From positions 387,296 through 451,295 of the forward strand of contig JAQVIJ010000002.1 in the NCBI GenBank assembly GCA_028695735.1: a DNA stretch of 64,000 nt. Direction: 5' to 3'. The notes under the pieces are model-generated. The model ran no database searches, had not been told where the DNA came from, and saw only the letters and a program-made list of their open reading frames with translations. The position numbers and the translations under genes are program-made. The stretch comes from Deltaproteobacteria bacterium (GTDB lineage Bacteria; Desulfobacterota; Dissulfuribacteria; Dissulfuribacterales; DYLC01). How positions within the stretch are numbered: the first letter of the stretch is position 1; every line of letters begins with the position of its first letter. Shown piece by piece: positions 17,228 to 24,938 of this stretch.

Positions 17228-17591
17228 CATATTGTTGTTGATTGATCCGGATTCCACGGCGAGAAAGGCCTTTCGTGAGGCTGTGGATGAATTGGGTGGA
17301 ATTCAGCTCTTCATAGCCGAGGATGGCCAGGAAGGCCTTGATATATTGAAGGGCAGGCATTGTGACATGGTCTCCATCAGGAGAAACGCCGCGGTGTTGG
17401 ATGCCTTTTCCTTTAGCGTGCTCATGCGTCAGGATGAGCGCTATAAGGATGTCCCTCTTTTGGTGATGTATCCAGAGGATGCAGAGCCTGAGCGGGATAG
17501 GCTCTGTGATGCAGGTTGCAGTGGTTGTATCAAACAGCCTTTTACCAAGCAGGATATAAAGGCACTTTTAAAGGAGTGGTTAAAACTATGA
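17214..17591 (+). CDS. Degenerate response-regulator receiver protein
   Basis: A 125-residue CheY-like fold. The acidic pocket is partly kept ([14 protein letters not shown]), and the conserved Lys is present in [15 protein letters not shown]. The expected phospho-accepting Asp at the end of strand 3 is missing: the segment reads [16 protein letters not shown]. The strand-4 Thr/Ser position reads LLVMYPED. It is therefore likely a pseudo-receiver that does not take phosphate normally. The ATG at 17214 lies within the end of the ClpX-like gene. Its stop overlaps the hemB start as ATGA, so all three are coupled. Confidence 0.78.
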   Translation: MTEHSILLLIDPDSTARKAFREAVDELGGIQLFIAEDGQEGLDILKGRHCDMVSIRRNAAVLDAFSFSVLMRQDERYKDVPLLVMYPEDAEPERDRLCDAGCSGCIKQPFTKQDIKALLKEWLKL

Positions 17592-18574
17592 TGTTCCCAG
17601 AATACAGACCGAGAAGGCTCCGGCGCACCGAATCCTTGCGGGCGCTGGTGCGTGAAAACATCCTTACACCCGAACATCTCATCTATCCCCTTTTTGTGGT
17701 GGAGGGGACCGGCATTCAAAAGGACATAGAGGCCATGCCGGGGTGCGCCCAGATGTCAGTGGATAAAATTGTTGATGAGGTGAAGATGTTGTCCGATACA
17801 GGCGTTTCCGCCATTATCCTCTTTGGTATTCCGGAGCACAAGGATGAGCGGGGAAGTGAGGCCTGGAGCGCCAAAGGTGTGGTACAGAAGGCCATAGCAG
17901 CCATAAAAAAGGCCGTACCTTCCATGCTCGTGGTGACGGATGTCTGCATGTGTGAATATACATCCCACGGCCATTGCGGCATTCTGCATAAAGGCGATGT
18001 GGACAATGACGCCACATTAGAAAGTTTGGCCAAGATCGCCCTGTCTCATGCCAGGGCAGGGGCTGATATGGTCGCCCCCTCCGACATGATGGACGGCCGA
18101 GTGGCCGCCATAAGGGAGGCCCTGGACGAAAATGACTTTAGTAATACTCCCATCATGTCCTATGCAGTCAAATATGCCTCATCCTTTTACGGCCCATTTA
18201 GAGAGGCGGCGGAGTGCGCCCCTCAGTTCGGAGACAGGCGTGCCTATCAGATGGACCCTGCCAATCAACGGGAGGCCTTGAGAGAGGCCGCACTGGATGT
18301 GGAAGAGGGCGCAGATATCCTCATGGTCAAGCCTGCCATGCCCTATCTGGACATTATCTGCCTTTTGAAACAGGAGTTCACTTTGCCCATAGCTGCATAT
18401 CAGGTAAGCGGTGAGTATTCCCTCATCAAGGCGGCTGCCGCAAGGGGTTGGATCGATGAAAGGCGTGTGGTGGAGGAGAGCCTCTTGAGCATCAAACGGG
18501 CCGGAGCCGACATCATCATCACCTATTTCGCCAAGGATTTTGCTAAAAATTACTACGGAAATAGAACGGCTTAA
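17588..18574 (+). CDS. hemB: Porphobilinogen synthase (delta-aminolevulinate dehydratase)
   Basis: Condenses two 5-aminolevulinate molecules to porphobilinogen, feeding heme, siroheme and cobalamin. The zinc site [16 protein letters not shown] has all three Cys, so this is the zinc-dependent type. The two active-site lysines are in [16 protein letters not shown] and [13 protein letters not shown]. Length is 328 residues from the ATG at 17588, which overlaps the receiver stop; AGGAG lies about ten bases upstream. A second ATG follows immediately. The broken ThiC-like gene begins at or just inside its 3' end. Confidence 0.95.
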   Translation: MMFPEYRPRRLRRTESLRALVRENILTPEHLIYPLFVVEGTGIQKDIEAMPGCAQMSVDKIVDEVKMLSDTGVSAIILFGIPEHKDERGSEAWSAKGVVQKAIAAIKKAVPSMLVVTDVCMCEYTSHGHCGILHKGDVDNDATLESLAKIALSHARAGADMVAPSDMMDGRVAAIREALDENDFSNTPIMSYAVKYASSFYGPFREAAECAPQFGDRRAYQMDPANQREALREAALDVEEGADILMVKPAMPYLDIICLLKQEFTLPIAAYQVSGEYSLIKAAAARGWIDERRVVEESLLSIKRAGADIIITYFAKDFAKNYYGNRTA

Positions 18575-18922
18575 AAGACAGGGGTATAGATATGGCGGCC
18601 TCTGTTCCAAGGGTGGTGCATTGATGGTTCAGTGGATGATGAAAAATAACAGGGAAAACCCCCTCTATGAGCAATTCGACAGGGTGTGTAGAATACTGAA
18701 AAAATACGACACCGTGCTGAGTCTTGGAAACGGAATCAGGGCCGGCGCCGTTGGGAGAACCAATATAAAAATCTCCTCTTTCCTGAGGATGCAAAGACCA
18801 TAATTGAAAAACGCAGCTCCATGCATGGCAATGGTTGTTCCATGTGCGGGGAGATGTGCGCCATGAAGAATTCGAGTATATCTTTCGATGCCTTTTTGTG
18901 TGAAGATAAACGGAATACTTAG
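18559..18922 (+). pseudogene. Remnant of a ThiC/BzaF-family radical SAM gene
   Basis: Two pieces of one family lie in different frames. The first (about 18559-18765) encodes YRYGGLCSKGGALMVQWMM, then NPLYEQFDRVCRILKKYD and VLSLGNGIRAGA. This matches the substrate-binding region of ThiC and of its paralog BzaF (5-hydroxybenzimidazole synthase). The second (about 18764-18922) encodes LLFPEDAKTIIEKR and then CSMCGEMCAMKN, the C-terminal cluster motif. Roughly a hundred residues between them are missing, and the reading frame is shifted. No N-terminal half is present. GNGIRAGA instead of ThiC's usual GDGLRPG hints at BzaF. It abuts hemB, and a terminator follows. Confidence 0.72.
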
Positions 18923-18958
18923 TATATTGTTTTTGATTATGTATTATAGTGAGTCAAG

Positions 18959-18982
18959 GGCGCACCAAGTGCGCCTTTTTTA
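18959..18982 (+). terminator. Rho-independent terminator after hemB/thiC-like remnant
   Basis: GGCGCAC (18959-18965) pairs with GTGCGCC (18969-18975) around a three-base loop and is followed by six T. It closes the transcript that starts with the M16 peptidase. Confidence 0.85.
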
Positions 18983-19065
18983 TTTCTGATTGGTTAATCA
19001 TTCTATTTTTATATCTTGTCTTTAGTATTCTAAAGATGAATTGCATCTTTTGCAACATATACTTT

Positions 19066-19079
19066 GTGATGATTATCAC
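19066..19079. promoter_or_regulatory. CRP/FNR-superfamily-like operator
   Basis: GTGATGATTATCAC is a perfect dyad (GTGAT-N4-ATCAC). In context it reads TTGTGA-N6-TCACTT, close to the TTGTGA-N6-TCACAA pattern I associate with HcpR and CRP-type regulators. Its centre is about 66 bases upstream of the start expected from the promoter at 19104-19131, a normal distance for activation. Confidence 0.5.
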
Positions 19080-19103
19080 TTGTTAAACGATGTTGTTTTT
19101 TGA

Positions 19104-19131
19104 TTGACTTTTTTATTTCTTGCCGTATTAT
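19104..19131 (+). promoter_or_regulatory. Sigma-70-like promoter of the molybdoenzyme operon
   Basis: TTGACT (19104-19109) and TATTAT (19126-19131) are 16 bases apart, each one base from consensus. The flanks are AT-rich. About 80 bases of leader precede the ATG at 19210. The rest of 18983-19209 holds no gene. Confidence 0.6.
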
Positions 19132-19209
19132 TTATTATATTAACAGGCTGTATGGTTTGTTTTCTTTAAAACAGCCCATTCCATGTTGGTTCTCAGGAGG
19201 TTTAAGCCT

Positions 19210-21333
19210 ATGAAAAAGACGGTATGGAGTATGTGCGGCATGTGTTCCGTGCGATGTCCCATCAAGGTCGAGGTGGAAAACGGCAGGGTAGAATGGATCG
19301 AGGGGAATCCTCACATCCTAAAGGGTGCCTTGTGTGCCAAGGGTTCCGCGGGTGTTGCCCTGATTGCGGACGACGAGAGGCCGCAGCAGCCATTGATTCG
19401 CAAGGGCGGCAGAGGGGCAGGGCGCTGGGAGCCGGTCAGTTGGTACACGGCCCTGGATTATATCGGAGAAAAGCTCAACAAGATTATTGCGCAATACGGC
19501 GCCAAAAGTGTGATGATGAGCTGTCGTGGAGGCCCATGGGCGGATTTTTTCAAGACCTTCATTCATGGCCTGGGTTCTCCCAATTTTACCAACCACGACA
19601 GCGGTTGTGGACGAAACGTTCATCATGCCAGCCTGTCAATATACGGTCTTGGCAGAAAGGACCTGATCTACGACATCAAAAATGCCAAACATCTCGTGTT
19701 GTTCGGCAGGAATATCCTGGAGTCCCTGCGCATTGCAGAGGCCAATCAGGTGCTCGATATGCTGGATGCCGGCGGCAGACTCACCTATGTAGATGTGAGA
19801 CAGACCATGACAGGCATAAAGGCCACGCGATTCTTTCAGGTCAGACCAGGTACCGACTATGCCCTGGCCCTTGGACTCATAAACGCCATTATCAAGCGTG
19901 AGGCCTACGATAAGGAATTCATCGAAAAATATGTCACAGGCTTTGATGAGCTGGTGGAGTTCATTCAGCCCTATACCCTTGAATGGGCTGCCAAGGAATG
20001 TGAGGTCAAGATCAAGCCTCTGCAGATGTTCGTCGAGGAACTGGCCGGAGACAGGCCGCGTGTGGTATTCCATCCCGGATGGATGCTCTCCAGGTACAAC
20101 GATTCCTTCTATGCCAGCCGCAGCCTTCAGATATTGAATGTACTGATGGGCAATATCGAGGTCAAGGGAGGGCAGCTTTTTCCGAAAGGCGCTGCGGACT
20201 GCGGGGTCAAGGGCATTCGAAATCTCTCCTCACTGATCACACAAAAGCCCGCGGACAAGCGTGCTGATGGAGTAGGCTGGAAATATAAACATTTCGATAA
20301 AGGTCCCGGCTTATTTCATCTCTTTTATGATGCCATAGAGACTGGAGAGCCGTATCCCATGAAGGCCATGATCTGTTACCGGCATGACCCCTTTAACTGT
20401 TTTCCTGACCCTGCGGCGCAAAAACGGGCATTGGATAAAATGGAATTACTGGTCTCCGTGGATACGCATTACAGCGAGTTCGGCTGGTACAGTGATGTGA
20501 TTCTGCCTGAGTCCGCCTACCTGGAAAGAGAAAGCCCGATAGCCCTTCAAAAGGGGTTGAAGCCCCGTTTGATCGTGCGTCAGAAGGCTGTGGAGCCTAA
20601 ATTCGACACAAAACCTGCCTGGTGGATATTCAAACAATTGGCCGACAGAGTCGGCATAGGTCAGTATTTTCCATACAACACCATTGAAGAACTGTGGGCC
20701 TGGCAACTGGAGCCCACGGGCTATAAGATCGAGGACTTCAATGCCAAGGGCTTTGTGGAACTGACGGATAAGCCCATTATGTATGACAGAAACAATCTGG
20801 ACGGCAAGTTCAAGACGCCTTCGGGAAAGATCGAGCTGGTCAGCAAGGTTTTGACAGAGGCCGGTCTGCCGTCCTTTAAGCCATATGTGTCGCCCATAAA
20901 GCCACCTGAAGGTATGTTCAGACTGGTCTTCGGCAGATCGGCTGTGAATGCCCATGGTCATACCATCAATAACCCCTTGTTATATGAGCTGCTTCCATAC
21001 AATACCCTTTGGATCAATAAACGGGAGGCCTCCAAGCTCGGCATAAACGATGGAGACTGGGTGGATGTCATCTCTCAGCCGCAGGAGGTCACCGGCACTA
21101 TTCGCGCCAAGGTAACCGAGTTCATACATCAGGATGCCGTTTACATGATTCATGGTTTCGGCCGCCAGATACCCTTGCAGACTCGTGCCTACCATGCCGG
21201 CATGGCGGATCAGAAGCTTCAGATCGGGCTTTTGAAGGAGATGGATCCGGCCGGCGGCGGACTGTGCCTTTGTGAATCCTTCGTGGAGGTCAGAAGGAGT
21301 GCGAAGAATCCAAAGAGGAGCGTGGAACTATGA
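19210..21333 (+). CDS. Molybdopterin oxidoreductase, polysulfide/thiosulfate reductase type catalytic subunit
   Basis: A 707-residue DMSO-reductase-superfamily enzyme. The N terminus binds a [4Fe-4S] cluster (SMCGMCSVRCP, then GALCAKG). The likely molybdenum-ligand Cys is in NHDSGCGRNVHHA. The C-terminal domain (LVFGRSAVNAHGH to TRAYHAGMADQ) binds the pterin dinucleotides. Best overall pattern is PsrA/PhsA-like, but there is no twin-arginine signal: the chain starts MKKTVWSMCGMC after an AGGAGG site nine bases upstream. An earlier in-frame ATG at 19183 would place that site inside the gene. The enzyme should therefore be cytoplasmic. It pairs with the ferredoxin subunit by a 4-base overlap. 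Confidence 0.85.
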   Translation: MKKTVWSMCGMCSVRCPIKVEVENGRVEWIEGNPHILKGALCAKGSAGVALIADDERPQQPLIRKGGRGAGRWEPVSWYTALDYIGEKLNKIIAQYGAKSVMMSCRGGPWADFFKTFIHGLGSPNFTNHDSGCGRNVHHASLSIYGLGRKDLIYDIKNAKHLVLFGRNILESLRIAEANQVLDMLDAGGRLTYVDVRQTMTGIKATRFFQVRPGTDYALALGLINAIIKREAYDKEFIEKYVTGFDELVEFIQPYTLEWAAKECEVKIKPLQMFVEELAGDRPRVVFHPGWMLSRYNDSFYASRSLQILNVLMGNIEVKGGQLFPKGAADCGVKGIRNLSSLITQKPADKRADGVGWKYKHFDKGPGLFHLFYDAIETGEPYPMKAMICYRHDPFNCFPDPAAQKRALDKMELLVSVDTHYSEFGWYSDVILPESAYLERESPIALQKGLKPRLIVRQKAVEPKFDTKPAWWIFKQLADRVGIGQYFPYNTIEELWAWQLEPTGYKIEDFNAKGFVELTDKPIMYDRNNLDGKFKTPSGKIELVSKVLTEAGLPSFKPYVSPIKPPEGMFRLVFGRSAVNAHGHTINNPLLYELLPYNTLWINKREASKLGINDGDWVDVISQPQEVTGTIRAKVTEFIHQDAVYMIHGFGRQIPLQTRAYHAGMADQKLQIGLLKEMDPAGGGLCLCESFVEVRRSAKNPKRSVEL

Positions 21334-21782
21334 ACAAATACATGATATATCTCAATTCCAAGCGTTGTATCGGGTGTCATGGCTGCGAAGTGCACTGCAA
21401 GACCAACAAGAAGCTGCCGGTGGGGCCGATTCTGTGCGAGATCAGCCATGAGCCATTGAAAGCCGTGAGGGGTGTGCCCAGAACCGAGTTTCAGTTCAGG
21501 TCGTGCTATCACTGTGAGGATCCCTATTGCGTGCCTGTCTGTCCCACTGGTGCCATGCAGAAGCGTCAGGATGGCATTGTGTTTGTGGACCAGGAAAAGT
21601 GTATCGGGTGTATGGCATGCGCAGGCGCCTGTCCATGGGGGATACCGCAATACAATTCCGAGACAGGCAAGGCCATTAAGTGTGACTACTGTATGGACAG
21701 GGTGGATGCGGGTTTGAAGCCGGCATGTGTGACCAAGTGCGCCACACACGCCCTCAAGTTTGTGACCCTGCAGGAGATATAG
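21330..21782 (+). CDS. Four-cluster ferredoxin subunit of the molybdoenzyme (PsrB/DmsB type)
   Basis: A 150-residue electron-transfer subunit. Cysteine groups CIGCHGCEVHC, CYHCEDPYCVPVC, CIGCMACAGAC, then CDYC and ACVTKC give the sixteen ligands of four [4Fe-4S] clusters arranged as in PsrB, PhsB and DmsB. It is a little shorter than those. No signal or membrane anchor is seen, and no PsrC/NrfD-type membrane subunit follows: the next gene is unrelated and a terminator intervenes. The complex therefore looks soluble, passing electrons to or from a cytoplasmic carrier. ATG overlaps the catalytic subunit's stop. Confidence 0.88.
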   Translation: MNKYMIYLNSKRCIGCHGCEVHCKTNKKLPVGPILCEISHEPLKAVRGVPRTEFQFRSCYHCEDPYCVPVCPTGAMQKRQDGIVFVDQEKCIGCMACAGACPWGIPQYNSETGKAIKCDYCMDRVDAGLKPACVTKCATHALKFVTLQEI

Positions 21783-21855
21783 GCCTGCTGGGTATCGTTT
21801 GAACAGCAACACCTCTCCCTCTGGAGGAGGGTTGTTGGTGAAGTTGGCAAGTTAT

Positions 21856-21882
21856 AAGGGCGGCCCAAAACCGCCCTTTTTG
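21856..21882 (+). terminator. Rho-independent terminator of the molybdoenzyme operon
   Basis: AAGGGCGG (21856-21863) pairs with CCGCCCTT (21871-21878) around a seven-base loop, with a T-rich tail. Another smaller dyad (CCTCTCC...GGAGGAGG) lies just upstream. Confidence 0.8.
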
Positions 21883-21906
21883 TTTCCAAACATTGTGAAT
21901 CTTCTT

Positions 21907-21935
21907 TTTACATTTAATGCCCCATAGTATATAAT
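21907..21935 (+). promoter_or_regulatory. Promoter of the coiled-coil gene
   Basis: TTTACA (21907-21912) and a perfect TATAAT (21930-21935) are 17 bases apart. Transcription would begin near 21942, upstream of the ATG chosen at 22016. Confidence 0.6.
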
Positions 21936-22015
21936 CGTAACTACGCCTGGTGACAGCAACTGCCCTGCCCAGGGTGAGTCTGGTTGAGGGTCTGGACGGC
22001 AATGGCGGCAGTACA

Positions 22016-22312
22016 ATGGATAGGTTGGAAAATATGCACACAGATGAATACGAAATATCCATCTCCAGAGAGATTCAGGTCTGTAAAAATCAAATAGAAC
22101 GGGCTGAAAAGGCCATTCATGACCTGGAAAGGCGCTTTGACTGGCTGGCATCCGTCTCTGTAACTGATGCCCTTGATGTGGAAAAGGCAGGGGTCTTTGC
22201 TCAATGGCAGGAATTGAAAGATGGGCTTTTGGCCTGGCAGCAGCGCCTTAAAGAGTATGAGGAGGCATATAGGGCGATTCGCAGCAGAAAGGCCTGGCCT
22301 AACGCCATATAA
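22016..22312 (+). CDS. Small coiled-coil protein, function unknown
   Basis: A 98-residue acidic and basic helical protein rich in Glu, Lys and Arg, with heptad-like spacing across about residues 15-90 (KNQIERAEKAIHDLERRFDW, then WQELKDGLLAWQQRLKEYEE). It has no signal peptide and one Cys. I do not recognise the family. A GTG at 21950 in the same frame would start almost at the predicted transcription start, so 22016 is preferred; no strong ribosome site is visible. The last codons and stop lie inside the 33-bp repeat copy at 22289-22321. Confidence 0.6.
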   Translation: MDRLENMHTDEYEISISREIQVCKNQIERAEKAIHDLERRFDWLASVSVTDALDVEKAGVFAQWQELKDGLLAWQQRLKEYEEAYRAIRSRKAWPNAI

Positions 22313-22321
22313 GGCCTGTCA
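22289..22321. repeat. 33-bp direct repeat, left copy
   Basis: Identical over 33 bases to 22946-22978. It spans the final codons and stop of the coiled-coil gene. The two copies bracket the toxin-antitoxin pair. Confidence 0.95.
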
Positions 22322-22337
22322 GATTTCAAAAGTGGAC

Positions 22338-22378
22338 TTGACAAAAAAGGCCTCCCTGCATACATGTGTAATACATCA
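22338..22378 (+). promoter_or_regulatory. Promoter/operator region of the toxin-antitoxin operon
   Basis: A perfect TTGACA is at 22338-22343; the -10 is unclear, with TACATG at 17 bases. Two ATACAT half-sites lie 11 bases apart just after it, one helical turn, the spacing expected for a ribbon-helix-helix antitoxin repressing its own promoter. An AGGAG site and the ATG follow. Confidence 0.4.
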
Positions 22379-22395
22379 ATGACAGGAGAAGCACT

Positions 22396-22614
22396 ATGAG
22401 TACAGCGATATCAATTCGGCTTCCCGATAACCTTGCCAGCCAACTCGACAACATTGCCAAAGAGACCGAAAGATCCCGCTCTTTCATCATTCAAAAGGCT
22501 CTGGAATCCTATATGGAAGATTTTGTGGATCTACAGATTGCCTTGGACCGGCTCCACGATAAGGGTGATAAAATCATTTCAGCCAAAGAGATGAGGAAGT
22601 CTCTTGGCATATAA
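22396..22614 (+). CDS. Ribbon-helix-helix antitoxin (CopG/RelB type)
   Basis: A 72-residue protein whose first half, STAISIRLPDNLASQLDNIA then RSRSFIIQKALESYM, is a classic ribbon-helix-helix DNA-binding unit. The acidic second half ends ISAKEMRKSLGI and should wrap and block the toxin. It is preceded by an AGGAG site. The toxin gene begins inside its last eleven bases. Antitoxins of this kind neutralise the toxin and repress the operon. Confidence 0.88.
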   Translation: MSTAISIRLPDNLASQLDNIAKETERSRSFIIQKALESYMEDFVDLQIALDRLHDKGDKIISAKEMRKSLGI

Positions 22615-22864
22615 TATCGTTTATAAGAAGTCGGTTTACCGCGACCTCAAGAAGCTACCGAAGACAGAATCAAAACAAATCCTTGATCTTATTGAGACGG
22701 AATTGATTGAGAATCCTGAATCCAATCCGATACTCAAAGGGCAATTTGCCGGACTTCGCAAGTATCGAGTCGGAGACTACAGGGTGATCTATGCCTTGCT
22801 GGGTCTTGACATAGTCATTCTAAGAATTGGCAATCGGAAGGATGTTTACAGGGGCGAAATCTAA
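22604..22864 (+). CDS. RelE/ParE-family toxin
   Basis: An 86-residue toxin with the RelE fold: YKKSVYRDLKKLP at the N terminus and GLRKYRVGDYRVIYALL in the middle, then RIGNRKDVYR. Basic residues in these blocks are those used by RelE to cut mRNA on the ribosome; ParE relatives instead poison gyrase, and the sequence does not fully exclude that. The start is TTG, read from within the antitoxin gene, with AGGAAG upstream. The pair sits between two identical 33-bp repeats. Confidence 0.87.
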   Translation: MAYNIVYKKSVYRDLKKLPKTESKQILDLIETELIENPESNPILKGQFAGLRKYRVGDYRVIYALLGLDIVILRIGNRKDVYRGEI

Positions 22865-22945
22865 CCAATCACTGTGCGCATGCAAAAAGCCGCGGGGCAC
22901 AGTTCAACGGGATTCAATCAGAGACAGGACTGCTGCTCAAGAGGC

Positions 22946-22978
22946 AAGGCCTGGCCTAACGCCATATAAGGCCTGTCA
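22946..22978. repeat. 33-bp direct repeat, right copy
   Basis: Identical to 22289-22321. Its last three bases are the stop codon (minus strand) of the PilO/GspM-like gene. Neither repeat extends further. Confidence 0.95.
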
Positions 22979-23512
22979 TGGCCAAAATATGGTCTCTACC
23001 GCCAGGGTGATGCGCAGATGCGGGTCGTTTCCGCGCATGGAGACGATATAGAGCTGCCGAATACGCCAGAGGTGTTGCGTATGGTTTTCGATGTAAGAGA
23101 TTAGCTTTAAAAGCTCTGGCAACTGGGTTTTAAGGGTGAAATTTACAGTCGGCGTCTCTTTGTCCTGCCATTTACCGGGCCGTTCGGTTTTGTAACTCAG
23201 GACCTCTATCTTGTTATCTGAACAGAATTTGAAGAGCTGATCCTGAAGCAGATTTCCCACTACCTGGCTGTTTTCTCCCTGCATGAGCCTGGCCTTGAGC
23301 GCTCCGAATTCCTCTTCCGCCTTTTTGAGCCGTTTGTCTGCATCGGCCAGTTTTTGTGTCTCCTTGTGCAGATTTTGAAGCTTTATGGAGAGCTTTTCCT
23401 GTTCAGCAGCGTTTTGAGAGATGATATCGTTCAGGCCTGACCAGACCACCACATACCAGAGTATGACGCCTATGACCAGAATGCCGTATTTGAGAATGGG
23501 TTTGGAGGTCAT
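22976..23512 (-). CDS. PilO/GspM-like inner-membrane protein
   Basis: A 178-residue bitopic protein: one N-terminal membrane helix (YGILVIGVILWYVVVW), a coiled coil at about residues 32-80, then a small alpha/beta domain (about 95-175), the layout of type IV pilus PilO and type II secretion GspM. It overlaps the upstream PilN/GspL-like gene by 4 bases. No other pilus or secretion gene is in the window. The stop lies within the right 33-bp repeat, so its last codons abut the toxin-antitoxin insertion. Confidence 0.65.
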   Translation of the reverse strand: MTSKPILKYGILVIGVILWYVVVWSGLNDIISQNAAEQEKLSIKLQNLHKETQKLADADKRLKKAEEEFGALKARLMQGENSQVVGNLLQDQLFKFCSDNKIEVLSYKTERPGKWQDKETPTVNFTLKTQLPELLKLISYIENHTQHLWRIRQLYIVSMRGNDPHLRITLAVETIFWP

Positions 23513-24879
23513 TTATTTCCCTCCTTTTTCGAGGTAATGGTCATCTCCACAGTGAAGAACTCCACGCCGTTTGCATCCTTTGTGACAGGCGAGACCTGTT
23601 GAATGTTGGTGAAATTCCTGCCTGTCCTCCAGGCTGCCATGGTGTCGAGGGCGGATTTCCCTTCTGCCGTGATGCGGATCTTGTCGCCCGATATGTCGAG
23701 GTTTTTTATCCATGAGTCATCGGGCGTCAGGGTCGCCAGCTCCGAAAGTACCGCCTCCATGGGAGGCCTCTCTTCTATGAAATCGCGCAGAATTTTAACG
23801 GATCGCTCCAGATTTTCGGCCTTTTTGGCCACTTCCCTCAGTGGTGCGGCGCGTTTGTCAAGGGCTGTGATGTTTTTTTGTATGTCATCGAGCTTTTGGG
23901 CCTCTTTCAGGTATGAAATGCCGAGAAAAGCGGTGGCCAGCAGACAAGCAATAGTTGTGCCGCCTGTTATCAGGTAGAAGGTTTGAATGCGCAGCCGTAT
24001 GGGTTTTTTCCGCTTCCCATAGAGAGACATCTGTACATAGGAGCGCAGGGCCAGGGCTCCGCAGACGGCAAAGGGATTGAAGCCGTGTTCAACCGCATCT
24101 TTTATTGCAGGGATTCTTTGTGAGACAGGTGCGGCGCCCGGCAATGTCTCAGGCGTCAGACCCATCGACAGCTCCGCTGCCTCCACGAAATCCCTCCAGG
24201 GGGTTTCAAGCCTCTCGGCGAGTTGTTTTAAGGCGGAGGCGATTTGCCCATTGGACGGAACCGGTTCCATGTTCAGGAGATGCGAGCCTTCCCAGCCATC
24301 CTTGCCGTGCAGAGTGACCAGCAGATGATGTTTGTCTTTTTCTGTAACGGAGGAAACGGACGCTGCCGGCAGTGTAATGTTCGCAGGATATGAGCGAATG
24401 GCTGCATCCAGGGCGATGTCCTGTGTGAGAATATATTTTAATGATTTTAAGTGGCTGGTTTCTTTTAGAATTTCTATGTAGGGGTCAATGGCTGTTCTGG
24501 GGATGTAAAGAAGAACTGCCTCTGAACCGTCTTTTTGTTCCCGTGCAAAACAATCGAAATATATTTCGTCCCTCGAAAGATGTGAGTGGGCGTCAACCCC
24601 CAGACGCAGGGCGGATTCCGCTTCCTGGGGCGAGAGGTTTGCGAAATGTATTTCACGAAGAAACACCCATCGTCTGGGGATTACCAGGCAGATGGAGCGC
24701 ATGCGTGATGGTTTAATGCCTGAGAGGAGTTCCCGAAGTTGGTCGCGAGGCGGTTTGTCTGTTTGCGGAGCCGGTGATTGAGTGTTATCCAACAGGGATA
24801 GATTGCCGAATCTGGAGGCGAATCGCACTGTATGAATTTCGTCGGTTATGTAAATGCCCATCAGTTCCATGGTTGTCAT
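23509..24879 (-). CDS. PilM/PilN (GspL)-like inner-membrane assembly protein
   Basis: A protein of about 456 residues. The N-terminal 280 residues look like an actin-like cytoplasmic domain as in PilM or the GspL head, though motifs are faint. A membrane helix (FYLITGGTTIACLLATAFLG) follows, then a coiled coil and a PilN-type periplasmic domain (LSELATLTPDDSWIKNLDIS to VEMTITS). PilM and PilN are usually separate, while GspL is fused, so GspL is the nearest architecture. Starts at 24933, 24879 or 24870 are possible; none has a strong ribosome site. It runs divergently from trpF. Confidence 0.65.
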   Translation of the reverse strand: MTTMELMGIYITDEIHTVRFASRFGNLSLLDNTQSPAPQTDKPPRDQLRELLSGIKPSRMRSICLVIPRRWVFLREIHFANLSPQEAESALRLGVDAHSHLSRDEIYFDCFAREQKDGSEAVLLYIPRTAIDPYIEILKETSHLKSLKYILTQDIALDAAIRSYPANITLPAASVSSVTEKDKHHLLVTLHGKDGWEGSHLLNMEPVPSNGQIASALKQLAERLETPWRDFVEAAELSMGLTPETLPGAAPVSQRIPAIKDAVEHGFNPFAVCGALALRSYVQMSLYGKRKKPIRLRIQTFYLITGGTTIACLLATAFLGISYLKEAQKLDDIQKNITALDKRAAPLREVAKKAENLERSVKILRDFIEERPPMEAVLSELATLTPDDSWIKNLDISGDKIRITAEGKSALDTMAAWRTGRNFTNIQQVSPVTKDANGVEFFTVEMTITSKKEGNK

Positions 24880-24938
24880 TCTAAATGGAATCAGGTTAAA
24901 TGTCAAAAGATTAAACCAAAATTCAAGGGGCATCTTTC

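Noticed and set aside
19224..19901. Plus-strand open frame of 225 codons within the molybdoenzyme gene
   Set aside because: Out-of-frame reading of a gene with clear cluster and pterin-binding motifs; the product is Arg/Gly/Gln-rich with no fold signature.
21783..22015. Small gene between the ferredoxin subunit and the coiled-coil gene
   Set aside because: The stretch holds a terminator and a strong promoter; open frames are short and lack ribosome sites.
22289..22978. Two-copy repeat as a minimal CRISPR array
   Set aside because: Only two copies, separated by about 620 bases of coding sequence; no cas genes.
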